Positions 42,806-52,133 of a stretch of DNA of 64,000 nucleotides are shown piece after piece. Source of the DNA: Endozoicomonas sp965232255 (GTDB taxonomy: Bacteria; Pseudomonadota; Gammaproteobacteria; Pseudomonadales; Endozoicomonadaceae); assembly GCA_965232255.1 (NCBI GenBank), contig OZ246962.1:1240001-1304000 (forward strand), written 5' to 3'. A model generated the notes under the pieces. That model was given only the letters and a program-made list of their open reading frames with translations, made no database searches and was not told the origin of the DNA. The first letter of the stretch is position 1. Every line of letters begins with the position of its first letter. Position numbers and translations under genes: made by a program.

Positions 42806-43593
42806 AATCCGTGTTCCGGAGCGGGAAAGGTGCCATTTTTAACGGCTTTGACAAAAGCAGCAACCGCATCCTGAGTCGAGTTGCTTTCTGCCATGAAGTT
42901 TTTGACAAACCTGGGTTTGCGCCCGGCGGTCATATGCAGCAGGTCGTAAATAACCAGAATCTGACCGTCAGTACCTGCGCCGGCACCAATTCCGATCACC
43001 GGAATCTGGACCGACCGGGTAATTTCCTGGGCCAGTACAGACGGAACACACTCCAGCACCAGCATTGCCGCACCGGCTTTTTCCAGAGCAATCGCCGCTT
43101 CGATCATGGCGGTGGCTCGCGCTTCGTCCCGACCCTGCACCTTGTACCCACCCAATACATGAACAGACTGTGGCGTCAGCCCGAGATGGACACAAACAGG
43201 AATGCCTTGCTCGCGCAGACGAGCGACAATGGGAATCAGCCATGCTTCACCTTCAAGCTTGACCACTTCGGCACCGGCCTGCATCAGACGGGCGGCATTG
43301 GTAAGTGCTTGCTGTTCATCGGTGTAAGAAGCAAAAGGCAGATCAGCAATCAGCAGCGAATCTCCGGCTTTGGCAGCGACGCAGCGGGTGTGGTAACACA
43401 TATCGTCCACCGTCACGGGCACCGTGCTGGTGTGTCCCTGGCAGACGTTGCCCAGTGAGTCACCGACCAGTATCACTTCCACGCCCTGACTGCTGACCAA
43501 GTGGGCCAGAGTGGCGTCGTAGGCTGTCAGGCTAGTGAATTTTTCACCGGTTTTTTTCATGTCAGACAGGACGCTGAGGGTGACTTTAGCCAT
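42799..43593 (-). CDS. panB: 3-methyl-2-oxobutanoate hydroxymethyltransferase
   Basis: The protein has 264 residues, matching E. coli PanB. It makes ketopantoate with methylenetetrahydrofolate. Signatures are TAYDATLAHLV, VGDSLGNVCQGH, KLEGEAWLIPIV, HLGLTPQSVHVLGGYKVQGR and IGIGAGAGTDGQILVIYDLL. It is the first gene of panBC. A 13-bp direct repeat overlaps its stop codon (42778-42790 and 42793-42805). Confidence 0.96.
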   Translation of the reverse strand: MAKVTLSVLSDMKKTGEKFTSLTAYDATLAHLVSSQGVEVILVGDSLGNVCQGHTSTVPVTVDDMCYHTRCVAAKAGDSLLIADLPFASYTDEQQALTNAARLMQAGAEVVKLEGEAWLIPIVARLREQGIPVCVHLGLTPQSVHVLGGYKVQGRDEARATAMIEAAIALEKAGAAMLVLECVPSVLAQEITRSVQIPVIGIGAGAGTDGQILVIYDLLHMTAGRKPRFVKNFMAESNSTQDAVAAFVKAVKNGTFPAPEHGFE

Positions 43594-43954
43594 GGATAAA
43601 GACCTTGATTAGTTGCTGGCGCGGATTATACGAGAAGAGTGAAAGCTTGTCAGTTACACGCTTGGCGCAAGTCAAGATCACGCTGGGCGGGCCGTGATTG
43701 CTGCTGATCCGGGGATAATTCAGTGTTTTATGAATGGTTACTGCTGCAAGGGATGCCGAGAAAGCAAAAAACACACTTGCACAATTCTTCGACTAGAATT
43801 GCTTGCCGTCCAGTCATTATTGTCGGATCGCTTATGGATACGGATGTACAAAAAATGTCAGGAGGCTCAGTGCTTCTTGTTTGATGGAAACAGTAGGCGC
43901 AGAGGGCGTCTTGTCACGCTAAATCTGGTTTGCTAGTCAAAGACGGGGTTTTTG
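43594..43954. other. Divergent intergenic region panB / propeller-like gene
   Basis: The 361 bp must carry the panBC promoter and the promoter of the plus-strand gene. An 80-codon plus frame inside it has no ribosome binding site and unusual composition. I could not choose a promoter. Confidence 0.4.
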
Positions 43955-45823
43955 ATGGATACAGCAGTTTCTCAAAAGGCAGCGAGCAATAGTTTTCAGT
44001 CTGTTGGCGACCATGCCGACACACCAAATGCCAGTGAAAGAACGACTACTTTCAGGCGTTGGCGGCCTGCTGCCTTGTCAGCATCCGGGGAAGAAGCAGG
44101 AGCGATCGCACCCTTGATGCAAAAGTACGCCGACAGCCGTGAACAAGAGACTACCGCCCTGGTAAGCGATTATGCCTTATGCAAAGAAACGCCAGTTAAT
44201 TTTTTATCCAGACTTGGGTACAAGCAACTGTCTTTCGATAAACAATTGATCGAAGCGCCATTGGTCAATTTTACAAAGTGGCACCAGTTCAAGGTGCAGC
44301 GTTGCCATAGTGATTACAATCCAGAGGATGCCGGAGAACCACCAGTCATCGTATATTACGATAGGGACGGCGCCTATTTTCAACTTTGGGCAGCAGAAGA
44401 AGATGGTTCACTACAGAAAAAAATTTCGATCAATCCTAATTGTGACTTCAATTCTGGGTTCTTGGGAACAAACTCAATAAAATACAACCAAAACACTTTG
44501 ATGTTTGTGGATAAAATCAGTGGAAATATCGAAGAAATACGTGTTTTTAATCGAGTGGACGGGAATGTCTGGTCTGAACAAAGGCCAATAACTTTTAATG
44601 AGGTTTGTCCTGGCCACAATCCAGAACGGCTGTCATTTTATCGCTACACCATTTCTTCGGACAGCCAGTCAATAGCTTGTGAAGTTTCCGTAGCAAGATT
44701 GCCCGATGAAGCAAGGCTACTTCCATGTCGTCCTCACGTAGCAATTGTCAGTCGAATCGATGGCCGGTGGGTAAACACAGCTAATTTCGAGCGTTGTCAC
44801 TCTTTTTCATTTAGCCCAGACGGCCAACATATTGTCATGGATTATCAAACCAACGTGTGTTTTATGGGTAGAAACAGTGATGGCACATGGTCTGATAATG
44901 GCGAAATAGTCTTGGGTGAGGATAATTCCAGTGATGAAGTAGGATTCAGTCCTGACGGTCGCCATTGCTTTATCACCTATGAATATGCTGGGCAAGATGA
45001 TAACGGTGAACCAAAAATGGAGGCCGAAGAATTCTATGCAATTATTGGTGGACTGGACCAAAACGGGAAATGGCATGAAAAACAAAGGGTAACCAGAAAA
45101 GTCGATTTTGGTGGTTTCTGTCCAATGAAAGTTCGCTTCACCCCGGACAGCAAACACCTGATTTTTTGCACAGAATATGACTTTGATATTTGGCGCTTGG
45201 ATGATGGCGGCCGACCAACACCACTAATACAGAATTCCCGCTATGTGAATGGGGCGGATTCAAGGTTTGCAAGGTCTGACAATTTACGCATTGATTTCAC
45301 TTTGGACTGCTCGCTATTTATGATGTCAGTTTACGATCAAAGTATGCTCTGGAGGTTGAATGATTTTCGGAAATGGAATTGTGAGCATGATTTTCTAAAT
45401 CATATTTCTCTTCATGATTCCAGGAATCATAGTATGCCAGGTCCTTTTCACATTATCAGTTCAATTATCAGACCAGTGATCAGTCCTGACGGTAAGGCAA
45501 TTATCTGTGCAAACGAAAGTGGGTTTATTGATATATGGCTAAGGGGCAGTACGAGTGAGTGGTCAAAGCAATCGATCGATTGTAAACCCACAAAGGCGCG
45601 GTTTAATAAAAGCAGTAACCTTCTGGCCATAATTGAAAATAGAACTATTGTTTTGCTGGCTTTGAATAGTCATGGCCTCTTCGAGAAAAGAGGTTCTCTT
45701 AAAGTTGAAGGCAACATTAAGGATTTGCATTTCATACCTGGAAATCGCTTTATAGAAGTGGAGTTTGAGTTGGCATACCGTGATCATGTTTCTATTTGGC
45801 AAATTTCTCCCGGTGATTCATAA
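43955..45823 (+). CDS. Beta-propeller-like (WD40-like) protein of unknown function
   Basis: The protein has 622 residues from the ATG at 43955, with ACGGGG upstream. There is no signal peptide. Residues about 1-75 are Ser/Ala/Glu-rich. From about 230 to the end the repeating F-S-PDG-x-x pattern occurs: ISSDSQSIAC (~232), FSPDGQHIVM (~285), FSPDGRHCFI (~330), FTPDSKHLIF (~392), ISPDGKAIIC (~508) and a weaker copy at ~548, with a closing VSIWQIS. These are the turns of propeller blades, so a six- or seven-bladed WD40-type fold is likely. Propellers are protein-binding scaffolds. In this gene neighbourhood it may be host-directed; no activity can be read from the sequence. Confidence 0.65.
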   Translation: MDTAVSQKAASNSFQSVGDHADTPNASERTTTFRRWRPAALSASGEEAGAIAPLMQKYADSREQETTALVSDYALCKETPVNFLSRLGYKQLSFDKQLIEAPLVNFTKWHQFKVQRCHSDYNPEDAGEPPVIVYYDRDGAYFQLWAAEEDGSLQKKISINPNCDFNSGFLGTNSIKYNQNTLMFVDKISGNIEEIRVFNRVDGNVWSEQRPITFNEVCPGHNPERLSFYRYTISSDSQSIACEVSVARLPDEARLLPCRPHVAIVSRIDGRWVNTANFERCHSFSFSPDGQHIVMDYQTNVCFMGRNSDGTWSDNGEIVLGEDNSSDEVGFSPDGRHCFITYEYAGQDDNGEPKMEAEEFYAIIGGLDQNGKWHEKQRVTRKVDFGGFCPMKVRFTPDSKHLIFCTEYDFDIWRLDDGGRPTPLIQNSRYVNGADSRFARSDNLRIDFTLDCSLFMMSVYDQSMLWRLNDFRKWNCEHDFLNHISLHDSRNHSMPGPFHIISSIIRPVISPDGKAIICANESGFIDIWLRGSTSEWSKQSIDCKPTKARFNKSSNLLAIIENRTIVLLALNSHGLFEKRGSLKVEGNIKDLHFIPGNRFIEVEFELAYRDHVSIWQISPGDS

Positions 45824-45920
45824 AGTACAGACTAACCTGACGATCCCCGGTCGGTGCTGCACTTTGGGTAAGGGTTCCTGGATTGCTCCAGGGACCTTTC
45901 TACCTCATGGAACCAAAGCG

Positions 45921-47111
45921 CTAACGGTCTTTGTTGAGGAATTGCTGCACATCTTCCGTCATCGAGCCATGGTTAAAATACAAGAATCGATCTATTTTCC
46001 TACCACCCAGGTGCACCTGAACGTTTGGTTTAGATACGGCCTGCGCCAGAATATGGGTAGCCAGCTGTGCCTTGGGCGGGATGACTTCATCGCGAGTGTG
46101 GTTGGATACGGCGATTTTGAAATCCTTGTGGATCAAATTGTCCGCATGTTTCGCCCCATCAAGGTAGGCGCCTAAAAGCCATCCCAGGTTATCAATCCAG
46201 GGTCCTTGTTCTGGAAACAGAACGTGGGCCGTGGTGGTGAATGAGTCCAGCACATTGATTTTCACCCGATCCTTGAGCGAATCAGGTGGGCTTGGGTAAC
46301 GATCCAGCGAGGCCGTTGCAACTGCGCCACCAAGGGAGGTACCAAAGATCTCCACTTGGTTGAAGTGTGTCAGGGCATAGTGCAAAGTGGTCAAACCATC
46401 CTGAACAATTGTTTCACAAGTGGGGAAAAAGGGTGTGGTCTGTTTATTGATACCAACCCCTCGGTAGTCGTAGAAAATAACTGGACACTGCCGCATATCC
46501 TGAATAATACCCAGGCAATGCGTGGCGTTGGTTGCCCATTTATCGGTGACTCCTTTCAGGCCCGAGTGGCTGTACCCGTAACGCAAACCGAACTGAACGT
46601 TATCGATACTTATGCTGCCGTCACGGCTACGTTGGAAGTAGCTGCCAATGGTTACTGCATTGGGGTTGTGATAAAGCGCGCAGCGGCTGGTATCACCTGT
46701 GGGCCAACCGGGTGGATAGCAGACAGCGACCGTTAACTCGGTATCCCCATAGTGTGCTGTGTCGGATTGCACCACATGGCCGGATTTTTGTTTTTCAGTG
46801 TTGCAGGCCTCGGCCAGCAATTGGGAGCTGGAAACGTCGGGATTAGCAAACTGGGCCGGTACGACCAGTGCGCCAAAAAGTTTGGCCGCACCCAAACGAT
46901 TCTCGATAGACCAGTGGATCAGATTAGTGACAGTGTTGATTGCCCGGAACGCCAAAGGGACATCGGTGGTTTGCGCCAGCCATCCTGAACTTTGATTGCT
47001 CCTTGGACTGGCGGCTCCTGCGGAAGATTGGGCGCTCCCAGGTACGCCCCCTTGCTGGGGTGGTAACAGAGGAGCGCGCGGGGCCGCAGCTGCTTCACCA
47101 GAACCATTCAT
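45921..47111 (-). CDS. Alpha/beta hydrolase with Pro/Ser-rich N-terminus
   Basis: The protein has 396 residues; AGGAG lies 9 nt before the ATG at 47111. Residues 1-45 are rich in Pro, Gly, Ser and Ala and look disordered. The fold core holds VIFYDYRGVGINK, the nucleophile elbow FGTSLGGA (Ser259), an Asp in HTRDEVIPPKAQL (Asp341) and a His in FNHGSM (His381), so a Ser-Asp-His triad is complete. The layout recalls the chlamydial CHLPS/DUF818 hydrolases, but I am not sure. Substrate unknown; lipid or ester hydrolysis is the usual role. It is convergent with the propeller-like gene. Confidence 0.75.
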   Translation of the reverse strand: MNGSGEAAAAPRAPLLPPQQGGVPGSAQSSAGAASPRSNQSSGWLAQTTDVPLAFRAINTVTNLIHWSIENRLGAAKLFGALVVPAQFANPDVSSSQLLAEACNTEKQKSGHVVQSDTAHYGDTELTVAVCYPPGWPTGDTSRCALYHNPNAVTIGSYFQRSRDGSISIDNVQFGLRYGYSHSGLKGVTDKWATNATHCLGIIQDMRQCPVIFYDYRGVGINKQTTPFFPTCETIVQDGLTTLHYALTHFNQVEIFGTSLGGAVATASLDRYPSPPDSLKDRVKINVLDSFTTTAHVLFPEQGPWIDNLGWLLGAYLDGAKHADNLIHKDFKIAVSNHTRDEVIPPKAQLATHILAQAVSKPNVQVHLGGRKIDRFLYFNHGSMTEDVQQFLNKDR

Positions 47112-47314
47112 TGTACTTGACTCCTATTCATCATTGCACTTGATGGGCTGTCACCAAAAGTCAGCGAGCCAAAAGCGCATGCCCGCGTGCCTTTCGATTA
47201 TGAGTCAGTGGAATAGTTCAAAGAATTTTTGCTGCTGTTGCTGTTAACGCCACAAAATAATAACAACCGTGAACTACTCGCCCCTAAAGGAGCGAGAATG
47301 CGCCTCAGTTTTGT

Positions 47315-47815
47315 TCAAAGCCAGGGATAGTTTTCAGCGATGACATTGAGTCCCTGATAACCCAGTTCAGTCACCAGCGTGGCCAGCGGCCGACCGTCGG
47401 GGAGTACTAGGTCGGGTGCCACGTCCAGCAGTGGACACAGGACAAAATTGCGTACCTGCATCTGGTAATGGGGCACCGTCAGCCTTGGCGACTCAATAAT
47501 CCGGTGGCCAAATAAAATAATATCCAGATCCAGAGTTCTCGGACCCCAGCGCAGAGAACGAATCCGGCCGTGAGCATTTTCTATAGATTGCAAGGCGTCG
47601 AGCAGTTCCAGTGGTTCTAGGCTAGTTACAATCCCCACGACAGCATTGCAGTAGTCCGGCTGTCCCGCAGGACCAACCGGATCACTGCGATAGAGCCGGG
47701 AGCAAACGACATCGGATATGTGTTGTGTGTCTGCTATGGCAGTTACCGCTTTTTGCAGCTGTAACTGCGGTTGTTCAAGATTACTCCCAAGGGCTACGTA
47801 GGCGGTTTCCGTCAT
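47315..47815 (-). CDS. folK: 2-amino-4-hydroxy-6-hydroxymethyldihydropteridine pyrophosphokinase
   Basis: The protein has 166 residues. Motifs are YVALGSNLEQP at the start, SDPVGPAGQPDYCNAVV and the signature RWGPRTLDLDIILFG. It transfers pyrophosphate to 6-hydroxymethyl dihydropterin in folate synthesis. Its ATG overlaps the pcnB stop by one base (TGATG), the usual pcnB-folK coupling in gamma-proteobacteria. Confidence 0.95.
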   Translation of the reverse strand: MTETAYVALGSNLEQPQLQLQKAVTAIADTQHISDVVCSRLYRSDPVGPAGQPDYCNAVVGIVTSLEPLELLDALQSIENAHGRIRSLRWGPRTLDLDIILFGHRIIESPRLTVPHYQMQVRNFVLCPLLDVAPDLVLPDGRPLATLVTELGYQGLNVIAENYPWL

Positions 47816-49323
47816 CAGGATTCTCCACGCTCGGCAGAACGTGGCTTGCGGCGACGTCTTCTGCGCTTTTGTTGGCCAGGCGCTCCTCGTGTTTGCTGGT
47901 TGTTCAGCGTGCTAATCATGGCGTGACGGGCGTATTCATCGGATTCTTGTATCTGCGTCCACCACGCGCCAGCCCCGGATAGCGACTCACCGGAGCGTTC
48001 CCGCAACACCAGGAAGTCATAGGCCGCGCGGAATTTCGGATGGCCGAGCAGCGACTCGATCATTTTCGGCTGTCGGCGTTCCAAGCGCAGTTGCAGATCC
48101 CAGATATCGCGCATGACCATAGAGAAACGCCGGGGTATGGCGGTGTGGCTGCACTGATTGCCAATAACTGTCATGGACGCCTGCTGATAAGCAGAAATGG
48201 CTGGCATGCCCTGGTCCATCAGTTCTTTTGACAGTTGTCGCATAGGTGCCCACAGCAACGCGGCAAAAAGAAATGCCGGTGTGACTGGACGACCTTGCCG
48301 AACGCGCTGATCAGTGCTTTTCAGTGATTCAATAATCAGTGCATTGGCTTGCTGATGATCAAAAGTGGTTTTGTTCAGGGCGTGTTCTGTGGCCGGGAAC
48401 AAATGCTCAAGCAACCGGTACTGACGCAATAGCTGGAATGTTTTCACTCCATCGCCCGATTGCAGTAGCTTCAATACCTCGTCAAACATCCGGGCGGGTG
48501 GAATATCACGCAGTAGACGGCCAAGCTTGCCGATGGGCTGTTCGGTTTCAGGAGCCATGGAGAAATCAAGTTTGGCAGCAAAACGAACAGCACGCAGCAT
48601 ACGCACCGGGTCTTCGTGGTAACGGGTGGTGGGATCGCCAATCAGTCGCAGGGTGCCAGTGCGAATGTCGTCTATACCCTGGCAGTAATCAATAACGCTG
48701 GCGTCACGTCCATCGTAATACAGCGCATTAACAGTAAAGTCGCGGCGCAGTGCGTCTTCTTCCAGTGAGCCATAGACGTTATCGCGCAGAATCCGGCCCG
48801 ACTGTGAGTGATGCGACTTTTCCTGGCTATGGTGCTGCTCATGGCCGGCGCGAAAGGTTGCGACTTCGATAACTTCGCGGCCAAACAACACATGCACCAG
48901 CTTGAAGCGACGGCCGATTAGCCTGGAGTTGCGAAACAGTTTGCGGACCTCTTCCGGACTGGCGTCGGTGGCAATGTCAAAGTCTTTCGGGTGCAGGTCC
49001 AGGTAAAGATCACGGATACAACCGCCCACCAGGTAAGCCTCATAGCCCTGAGAGTTCAAGCGGTTGATCACCTTTAGTGCCGGTTCACTGATATCGCGTC
49101 GGGAAATAGGGTGTTTATTTTCCGGAATCACCGTTTTTTCCGGCGTGCCACTGGTCTTGCGGTTTTGACCACTGCCGTTTTTTTTCCTGCGGTTGTTCGC
49201 GACCGTCGATTGGGAATGATTTCTTTGGTTTCTTTTGCGCATGAGCCAGAAAATAAACGTGCCAGCGAGCACCAAAACAGCAATGACTGCTATAAAACTG
49301 AGTATTTCGGTGCCTGACATCAT
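47815..49323 (-). CDS. pcnB: Poly(A) polymerase with N-terminal membrane segment
   Basis: The protein has 502 residues from the ATG at 49323 (49320 also possible). The core is a class II nucleotidyltransferase: YLVGGCIRDLYLDLHPKDFDIATDA with the catalytic Asp pair, RLIGRRFKLVHVLFGREVIEVATFR, RDNVYGSLEEDALRRDFTVNALYY and RMLRAVRFAAKL. The end is very basic (KRRRRRRKPRS). It polyadenylates RNA and promotes decay. Residues about 7-27 form a hydrophobic helix (LSFIAVIAVLVLAGTFIFWLM) followed by basic residues, which is not usual in the family. pcnB is followed by folK. Confidence 0.93.
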   Translation of the reverse strand: MMSGTEILSFIAVIAVLVLAGTFIFWLMRKRNQRNHSQSTVANNRRKKNGSGQNRKTSGTPEKTVIPENKHPISRRDISEPALKVINRLNSQGYEAYLVGGCIRDLYLDLHPKDFDIATDASPEEVRKLFRNSRLIGRRFKLVHVLFGREVIEVATFRAGHEQHHSQEKSHHSQSGRILRDNVYGSLEEDALRRDFTVNALYYDGRDASVIDYCQGIDDIRTGTLRLIGDPTTRYHEDPVRMLRAVRFAAKLDFSMAPETEQPIGKLGRLLRDIPPARMFDEVLKLLQSGDGVKTFQLLRQYRLLEHLFPATEHALNKTTFDHQQANALIIESLKSTDQRVRQGRPVTPAFLFAALLWAPMRQLSKELMDQGMPAISAYQQASMTVIGNQCSHTAIPRRFSMVMRDIWDLQLRLERRQPKMIESLLGHPKFRAAYDFLVLRERSGESLSGAGAWWTQIQESDEYARHAMISTLNNQQTRGAPGQQKRRRRRRKPRSAERGES

Positions 49324-49528
49324 AAGTCTTGGGTGGGTTGCATAGGTTTGGTAGAAAGAACAATAAGTTAGTGTATATCTCTTGACCCGTTGGGTAGGTT
49401 CTCGGGCGCCCTGGCTAATGATAGCACTGGTTCTGTACCTCACTCCATTCGTCTGGATATCACCACTGGTTTCAATGGCTGAATCTGCATAGAATCATCG
49501 GGCAATTCACCAATAGGAGAGTACGCCA

Positions 49529-50188
49529 ATGAGTAAGCAGAAAAAGGTCGCTGTTATTTTGTCCGGATGCGGTGTTTATGATGGTGCTGAAATCCAGGAA
49601 TCCGTGCTCACTTTGCTGAGTATTGAGCGCCATGGTGCCACTTATCAATGTTTTGCGCCCGATATACAGCACTTCCATGTAATCAATCACCTGACCGGTG
49701 AAGAAATGGATGAACAGCGCAATGTGCTGGTTGAGTCGGCCAGGATTGCCAGAGGTAATATCAAACCGCTGACCGAGCTGAAAGTTGCTGATTTCGATGC
49801 CCTGATAGTACCGGGCGGCTTTGGCGTGGCAAAAAACCTGTCAGACTTTGCCATTGCCGGCCCTGATGTGTGTGTGCAAGTTGATACGATGGTAGCGGTC
49901 AAGGCATTCGCGGAGGCTGGCAAACCCATTGGTTTGATATGCATCGCACCGGCTATAGCCGGACGTATTTTTGGCGAGGGAGTGCAGGTCACTATTGGTA
50001 AAGACGCTGAGACAGCCGCTGCCATGGCGAAAACTGGCGTCAACCATCAGGAGTGTGCTGTGGACGACATTATTATTGACCGTGCCCATAAGCTGGTCAG
50101 CACCCCTGCTTACATGCTGGCCAACAATGTCAGCGAAGCGGCCACCGGCATTGATAAACTGGTAACCGCAGTTCTTGATATGTGCTGA
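49529..50188 (+). CDS. elbB: ElbB-type glyoxalase of the DJ-1/PfpI superfamily
   Basis: The protein has 219 residues (E. coli ElbB has 217). It has the class I glutamine-amidotransferase-like fold: ILSGCGVYDGAEIQESVLTLL, LIVPGGFGVAKNLSDFA and the nucleophile elbow GLICIAPAIAG with its Cys. E. coli ElbB shows weak glyoxalase activity and is linked to isoprenoid synthesis by name only. The start follows AGGAGAG. It is convergent with mltA; a short GTGCTG/CAGCAC hairpin at 50182-50206 lies between them. Confidence 0.93.
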   Translation: MSKQKKVAVILSGCGVYDGAEIQESVLTLLSIERHGATYQCFAPDIQHFHVINHLTGEEMDEQRNVLVESARIARGNIKPLTELKVADFDALIVPGGFGVAKNLSDFAIAGPDVCVQVDTMVAVKAFAEAGKPIGLICIAPAIAGRIFGEGVQVTIGKDAETAAAMAKTGVNHQECAVDDIIIDRAHKLVSTPAYMLANNVSEAATGIDKLVTAVLDMC

Positions 50189-51310
50189 TCAGCGCGGGAC
50201 CAGCACGTATAGCTTGCCAGGCTCCTGTTGTGGTCCGGCAAGCAGAGCTGCCTCTTTCCCAAGACCCATATAGATATCGCCTCTGGCCGGCCCTTTAATG
50301 GCACTGCCGGTATCCTGGGCGACCATGAGTTGCTGAAAACGTTCGCCGTTGGCGGTGAGCCGGGTATCGAGCCACACAGGCAGCCCCAGGGGGACATACT
50401 TTGGGTCCACTGCCAGGGTGCGTTGGCTGGTGGCCGGTACGCCCTGGGCCGTAATGGCGCCGACATCGGTAATATCGAAGAAGATATACCGGGGATTCTG
50501 GTTCATCAGCCACTCGCTGCGACCGGGATTTTTCGCCAGCCAGTCCCGAATGGTTTGCATGGAAACATCCGTCAGCTCTCCTTTTTGACGCAATACCCGG
50601 CCGATGGGTACATATTTGTGACCATTATTGCCGGCGTAGCCGACGTGCACGATTTTGCCGTCGGGAAGCTGGACACTGCCTGAACCCTGGACTTGCAGGA
50701 AGAACTTGTCCGCACTGTTGTTCAGCCATAGCAGTACGTCGCTGTTATCGGGCTTTTGTCGTTCGATTTGTGCGCGGCTGTCGTAGGGCTTCAGATATCC
50801 CTTTTCTACCTTGCCAACCAGTCTTTGCTTTTGCAGGCCAAAGTCAGACAGTCGGACGTTAACCAAGTCTTGAGGTAGCTTTAGTAAAGGGACAGTGTAT
50901 TCAGCCGTTGGTGTCAGACTGCCGGCCATCAGCGGCGAGTAGTAGGCGGTGAACAGGCCTGTTTCCTGTGGGGCGAGGCGTACTGGGGTAAAATTCTGTT
51001 CAAAAAAAACTTTCAGTTGGCGATCAGGTGTCTGTTTTAACTCTTTGCACAGTGCCTGCCATCGTTCATAGCTACCCCAGGCCTCGGTTGTGGTTAGCAG
51101 GGATTGGTTTAATCGACGACAACTGTTCATTAAAGCCGGTTTGACAGCAATGGCCTGGTCCAGGCTCCAGCCATCAAGTTCGCTGAATTTAACGGATTGC
51201 TGGCGCGGTGGTTCAGTGGTCAATACACTGCAGCCGCTGATCAGTGCCGTCAGTAGCACCGGCGCAAGCCTGACCAGGCGTCGGGTACGAGAGACGTGGT
51301 GAGCAAACAC
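50189..51310 (-). CDS. mltA: Membrane-bound lytic murein transglycosylase A
   Basis: The protein has 373 residues from a GTG at 51310, chosen because AGGAAG lies 6-8 nt upstream and the stop of the previous gene ends 4 bp before it; ATG codons at 51331 and 51352 would overlap that gene and lack such a site. A lipoprotein signal ends in LISGC. The MltA domain (FTAYYSPLMAGS, then YLKPYDSRAQIE) is followed by a 3D domain with VDPKYVPLGLPVWLD and AQDTGSAIKGPARGDIYMGLG holding the catalytic Asp. It cleaves peptidoglycan to 1,6-anhydro products at the outer membrane. Confidence 0.93.
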   Translation of the reverse strand: MFAHHVSRTRRLVRLAPVLLTALISGCSVLTTEPPRQQSVKFSELDGWSLDQAIAVKPALMNSCRRLNQSLLTTTEAWGSYERWQALCKELKQTPDRQLKVFFEQNFTPVRLAPQETGLFTAYYSPLMAGSLTPTAEYTVPLLKLPQDLVNVRLSDFGLQKQRLVGKVEKGYLKPYDSRAQIERQKPDNSDVLLWLNNSADKFFLQVQGSGSVQLPDGKIVHVGYAGNNGHKYVPIGRVLRQKGELTDVSMQTIRDWLAKNPGRSEWLMNQNPRYIFFDITDVGAITAQGVPATSQRTLAVDPKYVPLGLPVWLDTRLTANGERFQQLMVAQDTGSAIKGPARGDIYMGLGKEAALLAGPQQEPGKLYVLVPR

Positions 51311-51314
51311 GTAG

Positions 51315-51938
51315 TTACTTCCTGTAAACATCTGGGTTATCAAACGGTTCATTGCAGCCAAGTTCCGGGTGTTTGCCAGGGTAGGGCAGAAAGAACTCGT
51401 GCATTTTGGCAAAGTCTTTGGACATATCGCCGCTCATGGTCATGGGTTCGCCCATAACGACTTTTTTTGCCTGAAAATCAAAAGCGATGGGAACCACCGG
51501 AATGTCAGCCCCTCTGGCGATATGATAAAAGCCGGTTTTCCAGCGTTGGACTTTTGAGCGGGTGCCTTCGGGGGCGATGATCAGGATAAAGTTGTCACTG
51601 TTATTGATTTCCTCAACGGCTTGATCAACCCGGTTAATGGACTTGTCCCGCTCAATAGGAATGCCGCCCAGACTGCGCATCATGACGCCCATGGGCCAGG
51701 AGAACAGTGAGTGCTTGGCAAAGAATCGAGCTCTGACCCGGATGATCAGTTTAACCGCAACACCAATGATAAAGTCCCAGTTTGAGGTGTGATGGGCGAC
51801 AATGATCACGTACTTGTTGATGTTGTCTGGTAAATTTCCTTCAATCTTCCACCCGCCCAATAACCGCAGAATCAGGCGACCAAAACCGCTTTTTATTGGG
51901 CTTGCAGGCAGGTAGTTGCTGGTGGTTGGTGATGGCAT
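51315..51938 (-). CDS. Lysophospholipid acyltransferase family protein (PlsC-like)
   Basis: The protein has 207 residues. Motif I is AHHTSNWDF (H-x4-D), motif II GGIPIERDK, motif III ILIIAPEGTRSKVQRWKTGFYHIA and motif IV IPVVPIAFD, in order as in glycerolipid acyltransferases. It likely acylates a lysophospholipid or a related glycerolipid at the inner membrane; the substrate is not known. mltA follows on the same strand with 4 bp between stop and start, so they may be cotranscribed. Confidence 0.9.
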   Translation of the reverse strand: MPSPTTSNYLPASPIKSGFGRLILRLLGGWKIEGNLPDNINKYVIIVAHHTSNWDFIIGVAVKLIIRVRARFFAKHSLFSWPMGVMMRSLGGIPIERDKSINRVDQAVEEINNSDNFILIIAPEGTRSKVQRWKTGFYHIARGADIPVVPIAFDFQAKKVVMGEPMTMSGDMSKDFAKMHEFFLPYPGKHPELGCNEPFDNPDVYRK

Positions 51939-52133
51939 AAGAAAATCTGGAATAAAAGTAAGCGTACAGATGTCTCAGTAAGTTACCCGTTGCAACCTGT
52001 TGAGTAGCAGCGGGCGGGAAGGTAAGTATGCCACTTTCAGGCGCCAGCGTCAGCGGGTGATGACTCAGGACCGTCTGGAAAGAAGATGCTGGTGGCCATT
52101 ATGGTGTCTTTATGATGAGATGTTCAGACGGCG

